Of a stretch of 13,209 nt of DNA, positions 1-7,030 are shown one piece after another (position 1 is the first letter of the stretch; every line of letters begins with the position of its first letter). Source of the DNA: an uncultured Paraglaciecola sp. Its GTDB lineage: Bacteria > Pseudomonadota > Gammaproteobacteria > Enterobacterales > Alteromonadaceae. The notes beneath the pieces are model-generated. The model saw nothing but the letters and a program-made list of their open reading frames with translations, was not told the origin of the DNA and ran no database searches. The stretch is from positions 1 to 13,209 of the forward strand of contig CAJQKX010000119.1 of NCBI GenBank assembly GCA_905479025.1, in the 5' to 3' direction. The position numbers and the translations under genes were made by a program.

Positions 1-698
1 GCAATATAAAGAATGTACCCGATAACATATTCAACAAAATGAATAAAGAATATGATAAATTTTATGATTTACATATCGATTCATTGGAATGGTTAAATTA
101 TAATTTTGACTGGTTTAAAAGATTTAATTTTTTCCCAAAACCAGAATGCCAAATAAACTCAAAAATAGATCTTCCAGAAAGATTCATAATGTCACATCTA
201 TATGCTAGAGATGGGGCAGATTCGAATATGGAAGATTGGTATATTGATAAACTCTTAAAGAATATTGCTCTAGAGTTTGACGTGGTAGTACTTATGGATA
301 AAGATTCCAAACACAAGTATCAAGATATAATTAATGACGAAAACCCTCGACTACACTTTGTGGAAGCTTCGCTAACAGACATCTTCTTTATATCAAGTAA
401 GTGTATCGCCGCCTTTGGAATTGATTCTGGAATAAGATTCATCCCCTACCACTATGGAAAGCCCACTTTTACGTTCTCAAAGTACTGCGAGTCTTACGGC
501 GTAACTCAATATTCATATCTAATAAGATGGCTTTTTAATGAAAAGTTCGTGCTTCCCTTACACTACGACGTTAAGAGTGCGGGACAAATAATCAAAAACA
601 CATTAAGAAATCCTGCATACAGACTTTATCCATTTCTGCTGGATAATATCGAAAAGCTTGTAGCTCAGAGAAACATAACGGAATATATCACAGAATGA
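1..698 (+). CDS. GT-B-like glycosyltransferase, C-terminal part (5' partial)
   Basis: The frame is open with no stop back to the first base of the window, so the gene very likely starts upstream and the ATG at 39 is probably internal. The visible part is about 231 residues (219 from M39). It has alternating hydrophobic strands and helices (VVVLMDKDS, then LHFVEASLTDIFFISSKCI) and then AAFGIDSGIRFIPYHYGKPT. That last pattern resembles the nucleotide-sugar-binding C-terminal domain of GT-B enzymes such as GT9, where a D-S/T-G-x3-A/P-x4-GKP stretch contacts the donor. The exact family is not secure. Its TGA overlaps the ATG of the next gene (ATGA), which suggests translational coupling in one operon. 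Glycosyltransferase is inferred from this motif and from the neighbours. Confidence 0.5.
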   Translation, partial: NIKNVPDNIFNKMNKEYDKFYDLHIDSLEWLNYNFDWFKRFNFFPKPECQINSKIDLPERFIMSHLYARDGADSNMEDWYIDKLLKNIALEFDVVVLMDKDSKHKYQDIINDENPRLHFVEASLTDIFFISSKCIAAFGIDSGIRFIPYHYGKPTFTFSKYCESYGVTQYSYLIRWLFNEKFVLPLHYDVKSAGQIIKNTLRNPAYRLYPFLLDNIEKLVAQRNITEYITE

Positions 699-1513
699 AA
701 ACAGCGCTACTATTTAGCGGAAAACTAGGAGACTGGGAAAACTGCATAGAATCCATAACGAAAAACATAATACAACCTCTCAGTCCAGATATTTTTATCA
801 GCACTTGGGATGACCAACCCTATCAAGAATTCTGCCAATACTACAGGCCCACAAGGCAGCACATCTTAAATTTCGATCAAGTAATGAAAGTGGTAGGGTC
901 AATAGATCAATTAAAACTCGAACCCAACCCAGGATTAATACCTATGCTAGCAGGACTAAAGACTTGCCACACAATGTATCAGGATTACATTACTTACAAA
1001 AAAACTGAGTACGATCTAGTTGTCAGATTACGCCCAGATGTACAAGTTCTCGAGCCAATCAAAATTCACGAAAAAAATGATTGCATAAAAAATAAATTAA
1101 TTAGGTTACCCTTATTTGAGAGTGAAAACATTTACAACCACGAAGAAGAATTAAAAAAAGAATTTAGCTTCAGTTTTGTTTATGAAAAACAATCCTTACT
1201 AAATCAAATCAATGATCAATTTGCCATTGGGCACCCAGATCAAATGGATAAATATTTTAATTGCCTATCATTTATAAGGCAAGCCATAAAAATAATGTGG
1301 GAATGTGGATACCCGGAATATATGATTAAGGTTCCCGAATCAGTCATAACCATGTGTCTTAATTTGCAAAACTGCAAATACAAGCAATTAACCGGAACCA
1401 ACTCTTTTGGCAACATAAAAACTATTTTATGCAAAGATGGAAAAAAGTGGAGAAACCAAGGACACAACTCTACAATCTACAATGAAAGCCCCAATAGTAC
1501 TAACAGCCTATAA
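695..1513 (+). CDS. Putative glycosyltransferase (LLFSG...RLRPD family)
   Basis: 272 aa. The N-terminus reads MKTALLFSGKLGDW, followed by DIFISTWDD (about 32-40), YDLVVRLRPDVQV (about 106-118) and NDQFAIGHPDQMDKYF (about 173-188). This arrangement of an opening LFSGxLx-W strand, DxFIxTWD, a central VxRxRPD and a late DQFAIGxxxxM block is one I recognise from putative glycosyltransferases of polysaccharide clusters and large aquatic viruses. The RPD aspartate may play the GT-A metal/donor role, but that is inference. There is no signal peptide or membrane segment, so it is expected to be cytoplasmic. It starts inside the previous stop (ATGA) and its last 32 nt overlap the next gene. The sugar and acceptor are unknown. 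Confidence 0.55.
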   Translation: MKTALLFSGKLGDWENCIESITKNIIQPLSPDIFISTWDDQPYQEFCQYYRPTRQHILNFDQVMKVVGSIDQLKLEPNPGLIPMLAGLKTCHTMYQDYITYKKTEYDLVVRLRPDVQVLEPIKIHEKNDCIKNKLIRLPLFESENIYNHEEELKKEFSFSFVYEKQSLLNQINDQFAIGHPDQMDKYFNCLSFIRQAIKIMWECGYPEYMIKVPESVITMCLNLQNCKYKQLTGTNSFGNIKTILCKDGKKWRNQGHNSTIYNESPNSTNSL

Positions 1514-2384
1514 TAGACCTGATTACTTTGAGCAAGTCTTAGATTCATTATCTCCGCAATGTTGGGACAGGAAGGTTTATTGTGTTGTCGATGGACCTAG
1601 ATTCAAGGAAGATATTCCCTTAATTGAAGATTCATTTAAACTGGTCAACCAATTCATTCCTCACTGCGAAACAGTGATATCAAAATCAAACCAAGGTGTT
1701 GCTAGGATAATGAAATACGCAAGAGAGTTAGCCCTTAAAGACCATGAATTTGCTATAATCATTGAAGACGATTCCGTATTGCAACCTCATTACATACAGC
1801 AGTTAGATTTTCTTATTGATAAATTTAAAGACGACGAAAGAATAGCAATGATTAATTGCTTCGGAGAGCATCATCGATCAAAGAAAACTCACCGTTATTC
1901 ATATATAAATTATTTACATGATAGAGACGACAGGCTTTCTCTAAATATTCAAGAAGACAATAAAGATAAACTCATTTTAATGGATCATCTTTGGGCTTAT
2001 GCAATAAGGAGATCTTCTTACGAATCAATATGTGACATACTAGAGTCATACTGGAAGTTATTGCCGCAAGAATATAGATTCAGACCTCATGGAGAAATTT
2101 TAAAATTAATGTCTTCCATTGGAGCTGATCCAAGAAAAATTGTCTCAAGTCAAGACTCATGCACCTCAGCAGCCTTTGCGGCTAGGGGTTTTATTAAAGT
2201 ATCTACGTTCACTAATAACTTCAACTACATAGGAGAAATAGGAGAGCATAGCAACCCTGAAAATTTCAAACTTGATAGTTGGTTAAACCAAGAAGTTTAC
2301 AAAAAATTTCAAAACAACTTTATTTGGAACGAGGATATATTTACAGAAATCAAATCCCACATGAAAAACAAATATTTAAAATGA
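1482..2384 (+). CDS. GT2-family glycosyltransferase (EDD motif, HlpA/GT13-like)
   Basis: 300 aa from the ATG at 1482. An upstream in-frame ATG at 1437 would add 15 residues of no recognisable character inside the preceding gene. The 1482 start places the GT-A first strand immediately at APIVLTAYNRPDYF, as usual in the family. VDGPR (about 37-41) and IIIEDDSVLQPHY (about 92-104) follow; the EDD is the DxD-type metal and nucleotide-sugar site. DHLWAYAIRRSSY (about 168-180) matches the post-catalytic W-A block. TAYNRP, DGPR and EDD together resemble HlpA-like GT2 proteins and the GT13 (GnT-I) fold. It is expected to be cytosolic, transferring a sugar from an NDP donor. Its TGA overlaps the next ATG. 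Family confidence is good; donor and acceptor are unknown. Confidence 0.7.
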   Translation: MKAPIVLTAYNRPDYFEQVLDSLSPQCWDRKVYCVVDGPRFKEDIPLIEDSFKLVNQFIPHCETVISKSNQGVARIMKYARELALKDHEFAIIIEDDSVLQPHYIQQLDFLIDKFKDDERIAMINCFGEHHRSKKTHRYSYINYLHDRDDRLSLNIQEDNKDKLILMDHLWAYAIRRSSYESICDILESYWKLLPQEYRFRPHGEILKLMSSIGADPRKIVSSQDSCTSAAFAARGFIKVSTFTNNFNYIGEIGEHSNPENFKLDSWLNQEVYKKFQNNFIWNEDIFTEIKSHMKNKYLK

Positions 2385-3142
2385 AAAAAATAGGATCAAT
2401 AACAAGCGTCAAGCCTAATCAGAGAATTTTAGCAAGAACACTAAAATCAATTCTCAATTATCAAAACGACCTAGATTTTGTATACGTTAATTTGTGCGAT
2501 AGCGCACTAAGAGGAGATCATCTATCATTTCACAATAAGGAGTTAAGCGAAGAACTTTTTAATATTATAAATGAAAATAACAATTTTCTAAAGTTAATTT
2601 GGTGCAAAGACTTAGGCCCATATACAAAACTTTTACCCACATTAAGTAAACATAAAAATGAAGATTGCATAATTATCACTTTTGACGATGATACAATATA
2701 TCACCCAAACCTAATCAGCAATTACATATCTGAATTTAATAAAAAACCAGGAATACTAACAGCAAGAGGATTCACCTTAGATATAAGTAAGGGCTGGAAA
2801 AATGTTGACTACAGAATTAGAGTTGAGCCCAAAAATAATGATTGCGTACATAATTTTCACACAGGAAAAGGCACAGTGTTATATAGTCCACTTTTATTTA
2901 AAGAAATCGAAAGCATTTTCAATTCAGATGTATATATGAAACTATGCCCAACAAATGATGATACTTGGTTTAACTTTTTTAGAATAAATCAAAAAATACC
3001 ATGCAGATTAGTGCATAGCCTTCCCTATTCAGTTGCCGACTTAACAAACCATAACTGCGCCCTGCAGACAATTAACTGTGCAAATGCAAGTAGAGTTAAT
3101 AATCAGCAAATACAGAATTGTGTTAAATATTTTAATTTATGA
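2381..3142 (+). CDS. GT-A glycosyltransferase-like protein (FDDD motif)
   Basis: 253 aa from the ATG at 2381, which forms ATGA with the previous stop. An ATG at 2279 in the same frame would need a 106-nt overlap and adds 34 residues without fold character, so I rejected it. Visible motifs are GSITSVKPN near the N-terminus, LGPYTKLLPTL (about 78-88), IITFDDDTIYHP (about 98-109) carrying the DxD-type metal site, LTARG (about 126-130), and CPTNDDTWF (about 189-197), where an acidic residue could be the catalytic base. The GPxTKL...FDDDxxY...R-G order is typical of a GT2-like group in bacterial and viral polysaccharide loci. There is no membrane segment. Its stop again overlaps the next start. 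The donor and acceptor cannot be read from sequence. Confidence 0.65.
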   Translation: MKKIGSITSVKPNQRILARTLKSILNYQNDLDFVYVNLCDSALRGDHLSFHNKELSEELFNIINENNNFLKLIWCKDLGPYTKLLPTLSKHKNEDCIIITFDDDTIYHPNLISNYISEFNKKPGILTARGFTLDISKGWKNVDYRIRVEPKNNDCVHNFHTGKGTVLYSPLLFKEIESIFNSDVYMKLCPTNDDTWFNFFRINQKIPCRLVHSLPYSVADLTNHNCALQTINCANASRVNNQQIQNCVKYFNL

Positions 3143-3795
3143 TAGAACACTTATTAAATGTATACCATTGTCCCAGTAAAATTAGAATAGGACCCAGAAG
3201 CGACGGTGGATATGTAGTTGACAGCAGCAACCTATCGGAGCAATTAATATCAGCTGGCTGCAATAATGAGACTTTATTTGAGTCAGAATACTTAAAAATA
3301 CTACCTAATTCAAAAATTAAAATTTACGACCAAGGCGGAAGATGTGACTTGTCAAATAGTGACCCAAGGGTTAGCTTTACTCAAAAATTTATAAAATCAA
3401 TAGAAGATTTAGATATAACAGATGATTCCGTTTTATCTATAGATATAGAATCACATGAAATAAATTTAATCCAAGAAAGCGATATAGAATCCCTTTCAAA
3501 GATCAAGCAACTATTAATTGAATTCCACTTTTGGAACAATCCAAAAGAATGTGAAATTAAAGATATGTTCATTAAATTAAATAAAGTTTTTACATTAGTA
3601 CATATTCATGCCAATAATAATAGAAGAACCTTCTATAAAAACAACATACCACAAGTAATAGAGCTTACATATGTAAATAAAAAAAATTGCAATTACAACC
3701 ATCTTGAAAAATCAACCCTACCAACACCAAACTTAGATTTTCCAAATAATCCCAATCGGGCAGATATAAAATTAGACTGGATTAACAAAAAATAA
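3139..3795 (+). CDS. FkbM/Methyltransf_22-like SAM-dependent methyltransferase
   Basis: 218 aa. RIGPRSDGGYVV (about 16-27) is the conserved R-x-G...DGGY entry seen in Methyltransf_22/FkbM-type proteins. LISAGCNNETLFE (about 36-48) takes the place of the glycine-rich SAM-binding loop; the expected acidic residue at the end of strand 2 would be in IKIYDQ (about 60-65). SVLSIDIESHEINLI (about 97-111) corresponds to the FkbM D-x-E-G/S-x-E block after motif II. LIEFHFW, LVHIHANN and PQVIELTYVNK complete the Rossmann strands. In FkbM families this chemistry is usually O-methylation of a sugar or small molecule, so a role in capping or decorating the glycan built by the flanking transferases is inferred. 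The GxG loop is degenerate (AGCNN), but the rest is intact. The gene is ATGA-coupled to the upstream gene, and a 16-nt AT-only gap follows. Confidence 0.65.
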   Translation: MIEHLLNVYHCPSKIRIGPRSDGGYVVDSSNLSEQLISAGCNNETLFESEYLKILPNSKIKIYDQGGRCDLSNSDPRVSFTQKFIKSIEDLDITDDSVLSIDIESHEINLIQESDIESLSKIKQLLIEFHFWNNPKECEIKDMFIKLNKVFTLVHIHANNNRRTFYKNNIPQVIELTYVNKKNCNYNHLEKSTLPTPNLDFPNNPNRADIKLDWINKK

Positions 3796-3811
3796 TAAAT
3801 TAATTAAATAA

Positions 3812-4624
3812 ATGAAAATAGTCGCAGGAATACAATGTTATAACGAAGAAGATTTCATAAGGGAATCTATATCAAGCTTATATTTGTTTTGTGATAAAAT
3901 CATCATAACAGAAGGTTGCTGGGAAAGTAGCATAAAAATAGGCAAGAGCCCAAGAAGTTCAGACAATACAATTAACTATATAAAATCTATACCAGACCCA
4001 TACAACAAAATAAAACTTTATCATTTCAACGGGTACAATCAAATGAGTCATAGGCACTTTACCTTAGAAAAAGCAAAACAATACAAACCCGACTGGTATC
4101 TTAATGGAGATGGAGATGAAATTTTTCATGAAAACGAAATCGATTTTTTAATTAAAAATTTAAGTTCTGGAGTTAATGCATTAAATCCAATGCATAAGTT
4201 ATTTTGGAACGGTTTAGAGTTTTACGAAGAATGGAAGCCTATGGGTAGATTTTTTAAATTATCAAACTTAAATCCAAACAAAGTTAAGGCATCAAAATTT
4301 AATTGCAACCATATCGATTACCCAGGAAATATTTTTAGCAATCCATTAACACCAAAAGATATTTACATATATCACCCATCATACAGTAAAAATATTTCCC
4401 GACAGCAATTAAAAATAAACCACAGAAGCATAGATGATAAAACAAAATTCCCGCATTATATACAAGATGACTTAATGATTAGGGGAAATCAAAATCTAAA
4501 ATCTTGGCTAAAAAGTCTTACGCTTCATGAAGAAAATAAACTCCCAAAATGCCTACAAAAACATAAACTCTGTAATAAAAATTCAAAATTTCATAATTTA
4601 ATAAATCTAGCAAAAAATGCATAA
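3812..4624 (+). CDS. GT2-family glycosyltransferase (DGDE motif)
   Basis: 270 aa. The protein opens with KIVAGIQCYNEEDFIRESI, the classic GT2 first strand and N-E-E helix. DKIIITEGCW (about 28-37) is followed by SSDNT (about 49-53). DWYLNGDGDEIF (about 94-105) carries the DxD-type site and sits where GT2 enzymes bind the metal and NDP-sugar. RRQ/HRS-type basic patches and aromatic residues (FWNGLEFYEEWKP) fill the acceptor half. The likely role is cytosolic sugar transfer from an activated donor. It lies 16 nt after the methyltransferase and its last 8 nt overlap the next gene, so it is part of the same run. No Shine-Dalgarno precedes the ATG; the gap is A/T only. Family assignment is solid, specificity unknown. 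Confidence 0.75.
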   Translation: MKIVAGIQCYNEEDFIRESISSLYLFCDKIIITEGCWESSIKIGKSPRSSDNTINYIKSIPDPYNKIKLYHFNGYNQMSHRHFTLEKAKQYKPDWYLNGDGDEIFHENEIDFLIKNLSSGVNALNPMHKLFWNGLEFYEEWKPMGRFFKLSNLNPNKVKASKFNCNHIDYPGNIFSNPLTPKDIYIYHPSYSKNISRQQLKINHRSIDDKTKFPHYIQDDLMIRGNQNLKSWLKSLTLHEENKLPKCLQKHKLCNKNSKFHNLINLAKNA

Positions 4625-5258
4625 TTCAATGAACATAACATATACATACATTAGCCTTCAAAGAGATGAGTTGCGCTCTAAATTTGTAAATTCAATAGTA
4701 GATCAACACCCTCAAATAAAAGTCAATAAAGCCGTAGACCCCCAAGAAAAAAATGACTTAATAAACTTTTTGCGATATCTAGATAAAGAAGGCATACATA
4801 TCGATAAAAAAAGAGACCCCAGAAACTACAAAGATCCACACTGCATAAAGTTCTTTTCTGCAAAAATCTCTATATTTGCTTCATACCTAAATGTCTTAAA
4901 AAAATACAAAGACTCAGATTACCTTGTTGTAATCCAAGACGACACCTATTTTAATAAAAGCTTTTTTAACGACATAAATAACCTTATAAACTCAAATTAT
5001 ATGACAGATCAGGCTCCCTCTGCTCGTCTTGGTCAGTTTTTATCTGGAGCTATATTTAAAAAAAACTTTTACGACCTAGTGATTGAAAAATTAAAAAAAA
5101 CAGGCATAGTAAGACCATTAGACCACACATTAAGCGGCTTAGCGCCCTGCGAAAAAATAATGCAAAATTGTAAACAAAAAATCGTCTGGGTACACAATTT
5201 TAAATCAAACGTCGGCCCGCCCCCTCAAAACCCCTCACCAATCAATATAAGTGATTAA
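4617..5258 (+). CDS. GT25-like glycosyltransferase
   Basis: 213 aa from the ATG at 4617; an alternative ATG at 4629 removes MHNS and would avoid the 8-nt overlap, so the start is not certain. ITYTYISLQRDELRSKF resembles the strand-plus-R-rich opening of GT25 (LPS/collagen-type) enzymes, and INKAVDP-like KVNKAVDP (about 35-42) matches the A-V-D element that follows. DYLVVIQDDTYFNKSFF (about 101-117) supplies the E/QDD metal site, with Q replacing the usual E. FLSGAIFKK (about 141-149) and RPLDHTLSG (about 166-174) match the later part of the family, where a D is implicated in catalysis. The C-terminus is short and proline-rich. It overlaps the GTG start of the next gene by 8 nt. Confidence 0.5.
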   Translation: MHNSMNITYTYISLQRDELRSKFVNSIVDQHPQIKVNKAVDPQEKNDLINFLRYLDKEGIHIDKKRDPRNYKDPHCIKFFSAKISIFASYLNVLKKYKDSDYLVVIQDDTYFNKSFFNDINNLINSNYMTDQAPSARLGQFLSGAIFKKNFYDLVIEKLKKTGIVRPLDHTLSGLAPCEKIMQNCKQKIVWVHNFKSNVGPPPQNPSPINISD

Positions 5259-6633
5259 ATTAATTATATTTGATTTAGATGGAGTATTAGTTGAGTCGCG
5301 AGAATTACATTATATTGCACTCAACAAAGCTCTGTCTGAAATAGGAGATCAATATACAATAAGCAAAGAAGAACATCTTTGTAAGTATGATGCATTAACA
5401 ACTACGCAAAAACTAAAAAAGCTAACCGCCGAAAAAAATCTTCCAGAAAAATATCACAACAGAATATGGGAATTGAAACAACAAAAAACATTACAAGAAA
5501 TAGACGACTACCAGCGTGACCATAGAATAATAGATATTCTTAAAAAACTAAAATCACAAAATTATAAAATTGCATGCGCAACAAACTCTATAAGAGATAC
5601 ATCAAAATTAATGTTAATAAGAAAAGGTTTTTTTGAATACATAGATTTTCTATACTCAAATGAAGATGTAAACTTACCAAAACCCAATGCGGAAATTTAC
5701 ATGCAGTGCATGATCAAAGCGAAAGCTAACCCCGACGAAACTGTAGTTATAGAAGACTCTCACATCGGAAGAAAAGGAGCGATAAGAAGCGGGGCACATT
5801 TATGTGCAGTTACAGATTCTAACGACTTGACATTTACTAAGGTAAACAATACTATACTAAGTGCAGAAAAAACATCATCAATTTCACCCAAATGGCAAGG
5901 AGGTAAAATGAACGTACTCATTCCTATGGCTGGAGCAGGGTCCAGATTCGAGCAAGCAGGTTATACTTTCCCTAAGCCCCTAATTGATGTTGATGGAAAA
6001 CCTATGATACAAAGAGTTGTCGAAAACTTAAATATCGACGCCAAGCATATCTTTATTGTACAAAAAGAACATTACGAAAAATACTCCCTAAAGCATACTT
6101 TAAATTTAATTTCTCCAAACTGCGAAATAGTTCAAGTAGAAGGCTTAACCGAGGGAGCGGCATGCACGACGCTTTTAGCTAAAGAGTTTATCAACAATAA
6201 TCAACCATTAGTTCTAGCAAACTCCGATCAGTATGTACAGTGGGACAGTAATCAATTCATGTACTCATCTATGGCAGACGACATCGATGCGTCCATTTTA
6301 ACATTTCACTCAACTCACCCCAAGTGGAGTTACGCAAAATTAAATGATGACGGATTCGTGATTGAAGTAGCAGAAAAGAAACCCATCAGCGAACATGCAA
6401 CTGTTGGTATATACTTCTGGAGAAAAGGCTCTGATTACGTAAAATCAGCAGAACAGATGATAGAAAAAAATATTAGAGTCAATAATGAATTCTACGTATG
6501 CCCAGTATATAACGAAGCTTTATTGAATGGAGCTAGAGTAAAAACGTTCCATATTGAAAAGATGTGGGGGCTAGGAACTCCAGAGGATCTAGAAACTTTC
6601 TTAAAATATGATATTAATATCCCACAGGGGTAA
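5251..6633 (+). CDS. Bifunctional HAD phosphatase - sugar-phosphate nucleotidylyltransferase fusion
   Basis: 460 aa from a GTG start. GTG at 5251 is the only start that keeps the HAD first strand (IKLIIFDLDGVL). Residues 1-190 form a HAD-IA phosphatase or mutase: nucleophile D8 and D10 (DLD), motif II ATNS (about 110-113), K144-P, and motif IV IEDS (about 167-170). Residues 220-455 form an NTP_transferase domain: PMAGAGSRF (225-233), FPKPLIDVDGKPMI (240-253), metal aspartate in NSDQY (324-328), AEKKPIS (374-380), NNEFYVCPVYN (411-421) and WGLGTPEDL (439-447). The two halves would dephosphorylate or isomerise a phosphosugar and load a 1-phosphate onto CTP, GTP, UTP or dTTP; the exact substrate is inference. 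A perfect Shine-Dalgarno and ATG (5908) sit inside the gene at the domain junction. It overlaps both neighbours (8 and 26 nt). Confidence 0.8.
   Translation: MIKLIIFDLDGVLVESRELHYIALNKALSEIGDQYTISKEEHLCKYDALTTTQKLKKLTAEKNLPEKYHNRIWELKQQKTLQEIDDYQRDHRIIDILKKLKSQNYKIACATNSIRDTSKLMLIRKGFFEYIDFLYSNEDVNLPKPNAEIYMQCMIKAKANPDETVVIEDSHIGRKGAIRSGAHLCAVTDSNDLTFTKVNNTILSAEKTSSISPKWQGGKMNVLIPMAGAGSRFEQAGYTFPKPLIDVDGKPMIQRVVENLNIDAKHIFIVQKEHYEKYSLKHTLNLISPNCEIVQVEGLTEGAACTTLLAKEFINNNQPLVLANSDQYVQWDSNQFMYSSMADDIDASILTFHSTHPKWSYAKLNDDGFVIEVAEKKPISEHATVGIYFWRKGSDYVKSAEQMIEKNIRVNNEFYVCPVYNEALLNGARVKTFHIEKMWGLGTPEDLETFLKYDINIPQG
5897..5904 (+). promoter_or_regulatory. Internal Shine-Dalgarno site (AAGGAGGT) before ATG 5908
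   Basis: AAGGAGGT lies 3 nt before an in-frame ATG at 5908, which is codon 220 of the fusion gene, exactly where the nucleotidylyltransferase domain begins. The spacing is slightly short but within functional limits. I see no comparable site upstream of the ordinary gene starts in this window, which makes this one stand out. Confidence 0.6.
5908..6633 (+). CDS. Possible stand-alone nucleotidylyltransferase from internal start
   Basis: Starting at M220 of the fusion gene, this 241-aa product would begin MNVLIPMAGAG and contain the complete NTP_transferase domain, with the nucleotide loop, the metal aspartate in NSDQY and the C-terminal WGLGTPEDL. That length and N-terminus are normal for single-domain sugar-phosphate nucleotidylyltransferases, in which the G-x-G-T/S-R loop lies within the first 20 residues. 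The strong Shine-Dalgarno just upstream supports separate initiation. Either the phage makes both the fusion and the free enzyme, or the site is a relic of two formerly separate genes joined by loss of a stop. Confidence refers to real separate expression; the domain itself is secure. Confidence 0.4.
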   Translation: MNVLIPMAGAGSRFEQAGYTFPKPLIDVDGKPMIQRVVENLNIDAKHIFIVQKEHYEKYSLKHTLNLISPNCEIVQVEGLTEGAACTTLLAKEFINNNQPLVLANSDQYVQWDSNQFMYSSMADDIDASILTFHSTHPKWSYAKLNDDGFVIEVAEKKPISEHATVGIYFWRKGSDYVKSAEQMIEKNIRVNNEFYVCPVYNEALLNGARVKTFHIEKMWGLGTPEDLETFLKYDINIPQG

Positions 6634-7030
6634 CATTACTGGCCCTAACGAAAAAAGAGAAAACTCAATAAGTTACATAGAGGAAGCTCTAGAACTAGGA
6701 TTTGATGTCGAAATTGACATCTGGGCAGATAAGCAATTATGGCTCGGGCATGATAACCCAGAAACTCCGTGTCCTACAAAATTTCTCATTCAGAACTTCA
6801 GACACTTATGGATTCATTGTAAAAACCTAGAAGCAATGGACCTACTTAGCCAGTTTAGAACTTTAAATTATTTTTGGCATGAGTCAGACGACTTTACGTT
6901 AACTTCTAAAAATTTCATATGGACCTATCCAGGAAAAAGGGTCAGCAATAAAAGCGTTTTGGTTGTAGATGATGCAAGGCGGTATGCGGGGCCTCCATGC
7001 TTTGGCTTATGTTCTGATTATTTAAAATGA
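6608..7030 (+). CDS. Minimal GDPD-like phosphodiesterase-fold protein
   Basis: 140 aa. The ATG at 6608 lies 26 nt inside the previous gene but is the only one that retains MILISHRGN, the first strand and catalytic H-R of the glycerophosphodiester phosphodiesterase (GDPD/PI-PLC-like TIM barrel) family. ENSISYIEEALELGFDVEID (about 18-37) supplies the E-N and the metal-binding E-x-D pair, and LWLGHDNP (about 44-51) supplies the second histidine. IHCKN, NYFWHESDDF, FIWTYPG and FGLCSDY follow as later barrel strands. True GDPDs are about 250 aa, so this is a compact version, though the catalytic pocket looks intact. Its position after the HAD-NTP fusion suggests it acts on a phosphodiester or a glycerol-phosphate-type precursor or product; that is inference. 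It ends in ATGA with the next gene. Confidence 0.6.
   Translation: MILISHRGNITGPNEKRENSISYIEEALELGFDVEIDIWADKQLWLGHDNPETPCPTKFLIQNFRHLWIHCKNLEAMDLLSQFRTLNYFWHESDDFTLTSKNFIWTYPGKRVSNKSVLVVDDARRYAGPPCFGLCSDYLK

Noticed and set aside
1437..1481. In-frame upstream ATG for the GT2 gene
   Set aside because: It adds 15 residues unlike the family and deepens the overlap; the GT-A fold begins right at the ATG at 1482.
2279..2380. In-frame upstream ATG for the FDDD-motif gene
   Set aside because: It would overlap the previous gene by 106 nt and adds non-family residues; ATG 2381 forms the ATGA junction used elsewhere here.
3796..3811. Promoter in the 16-nt gap
   Set aside because: The gap is only A/T with no -35 element and is too short for a full promoter.
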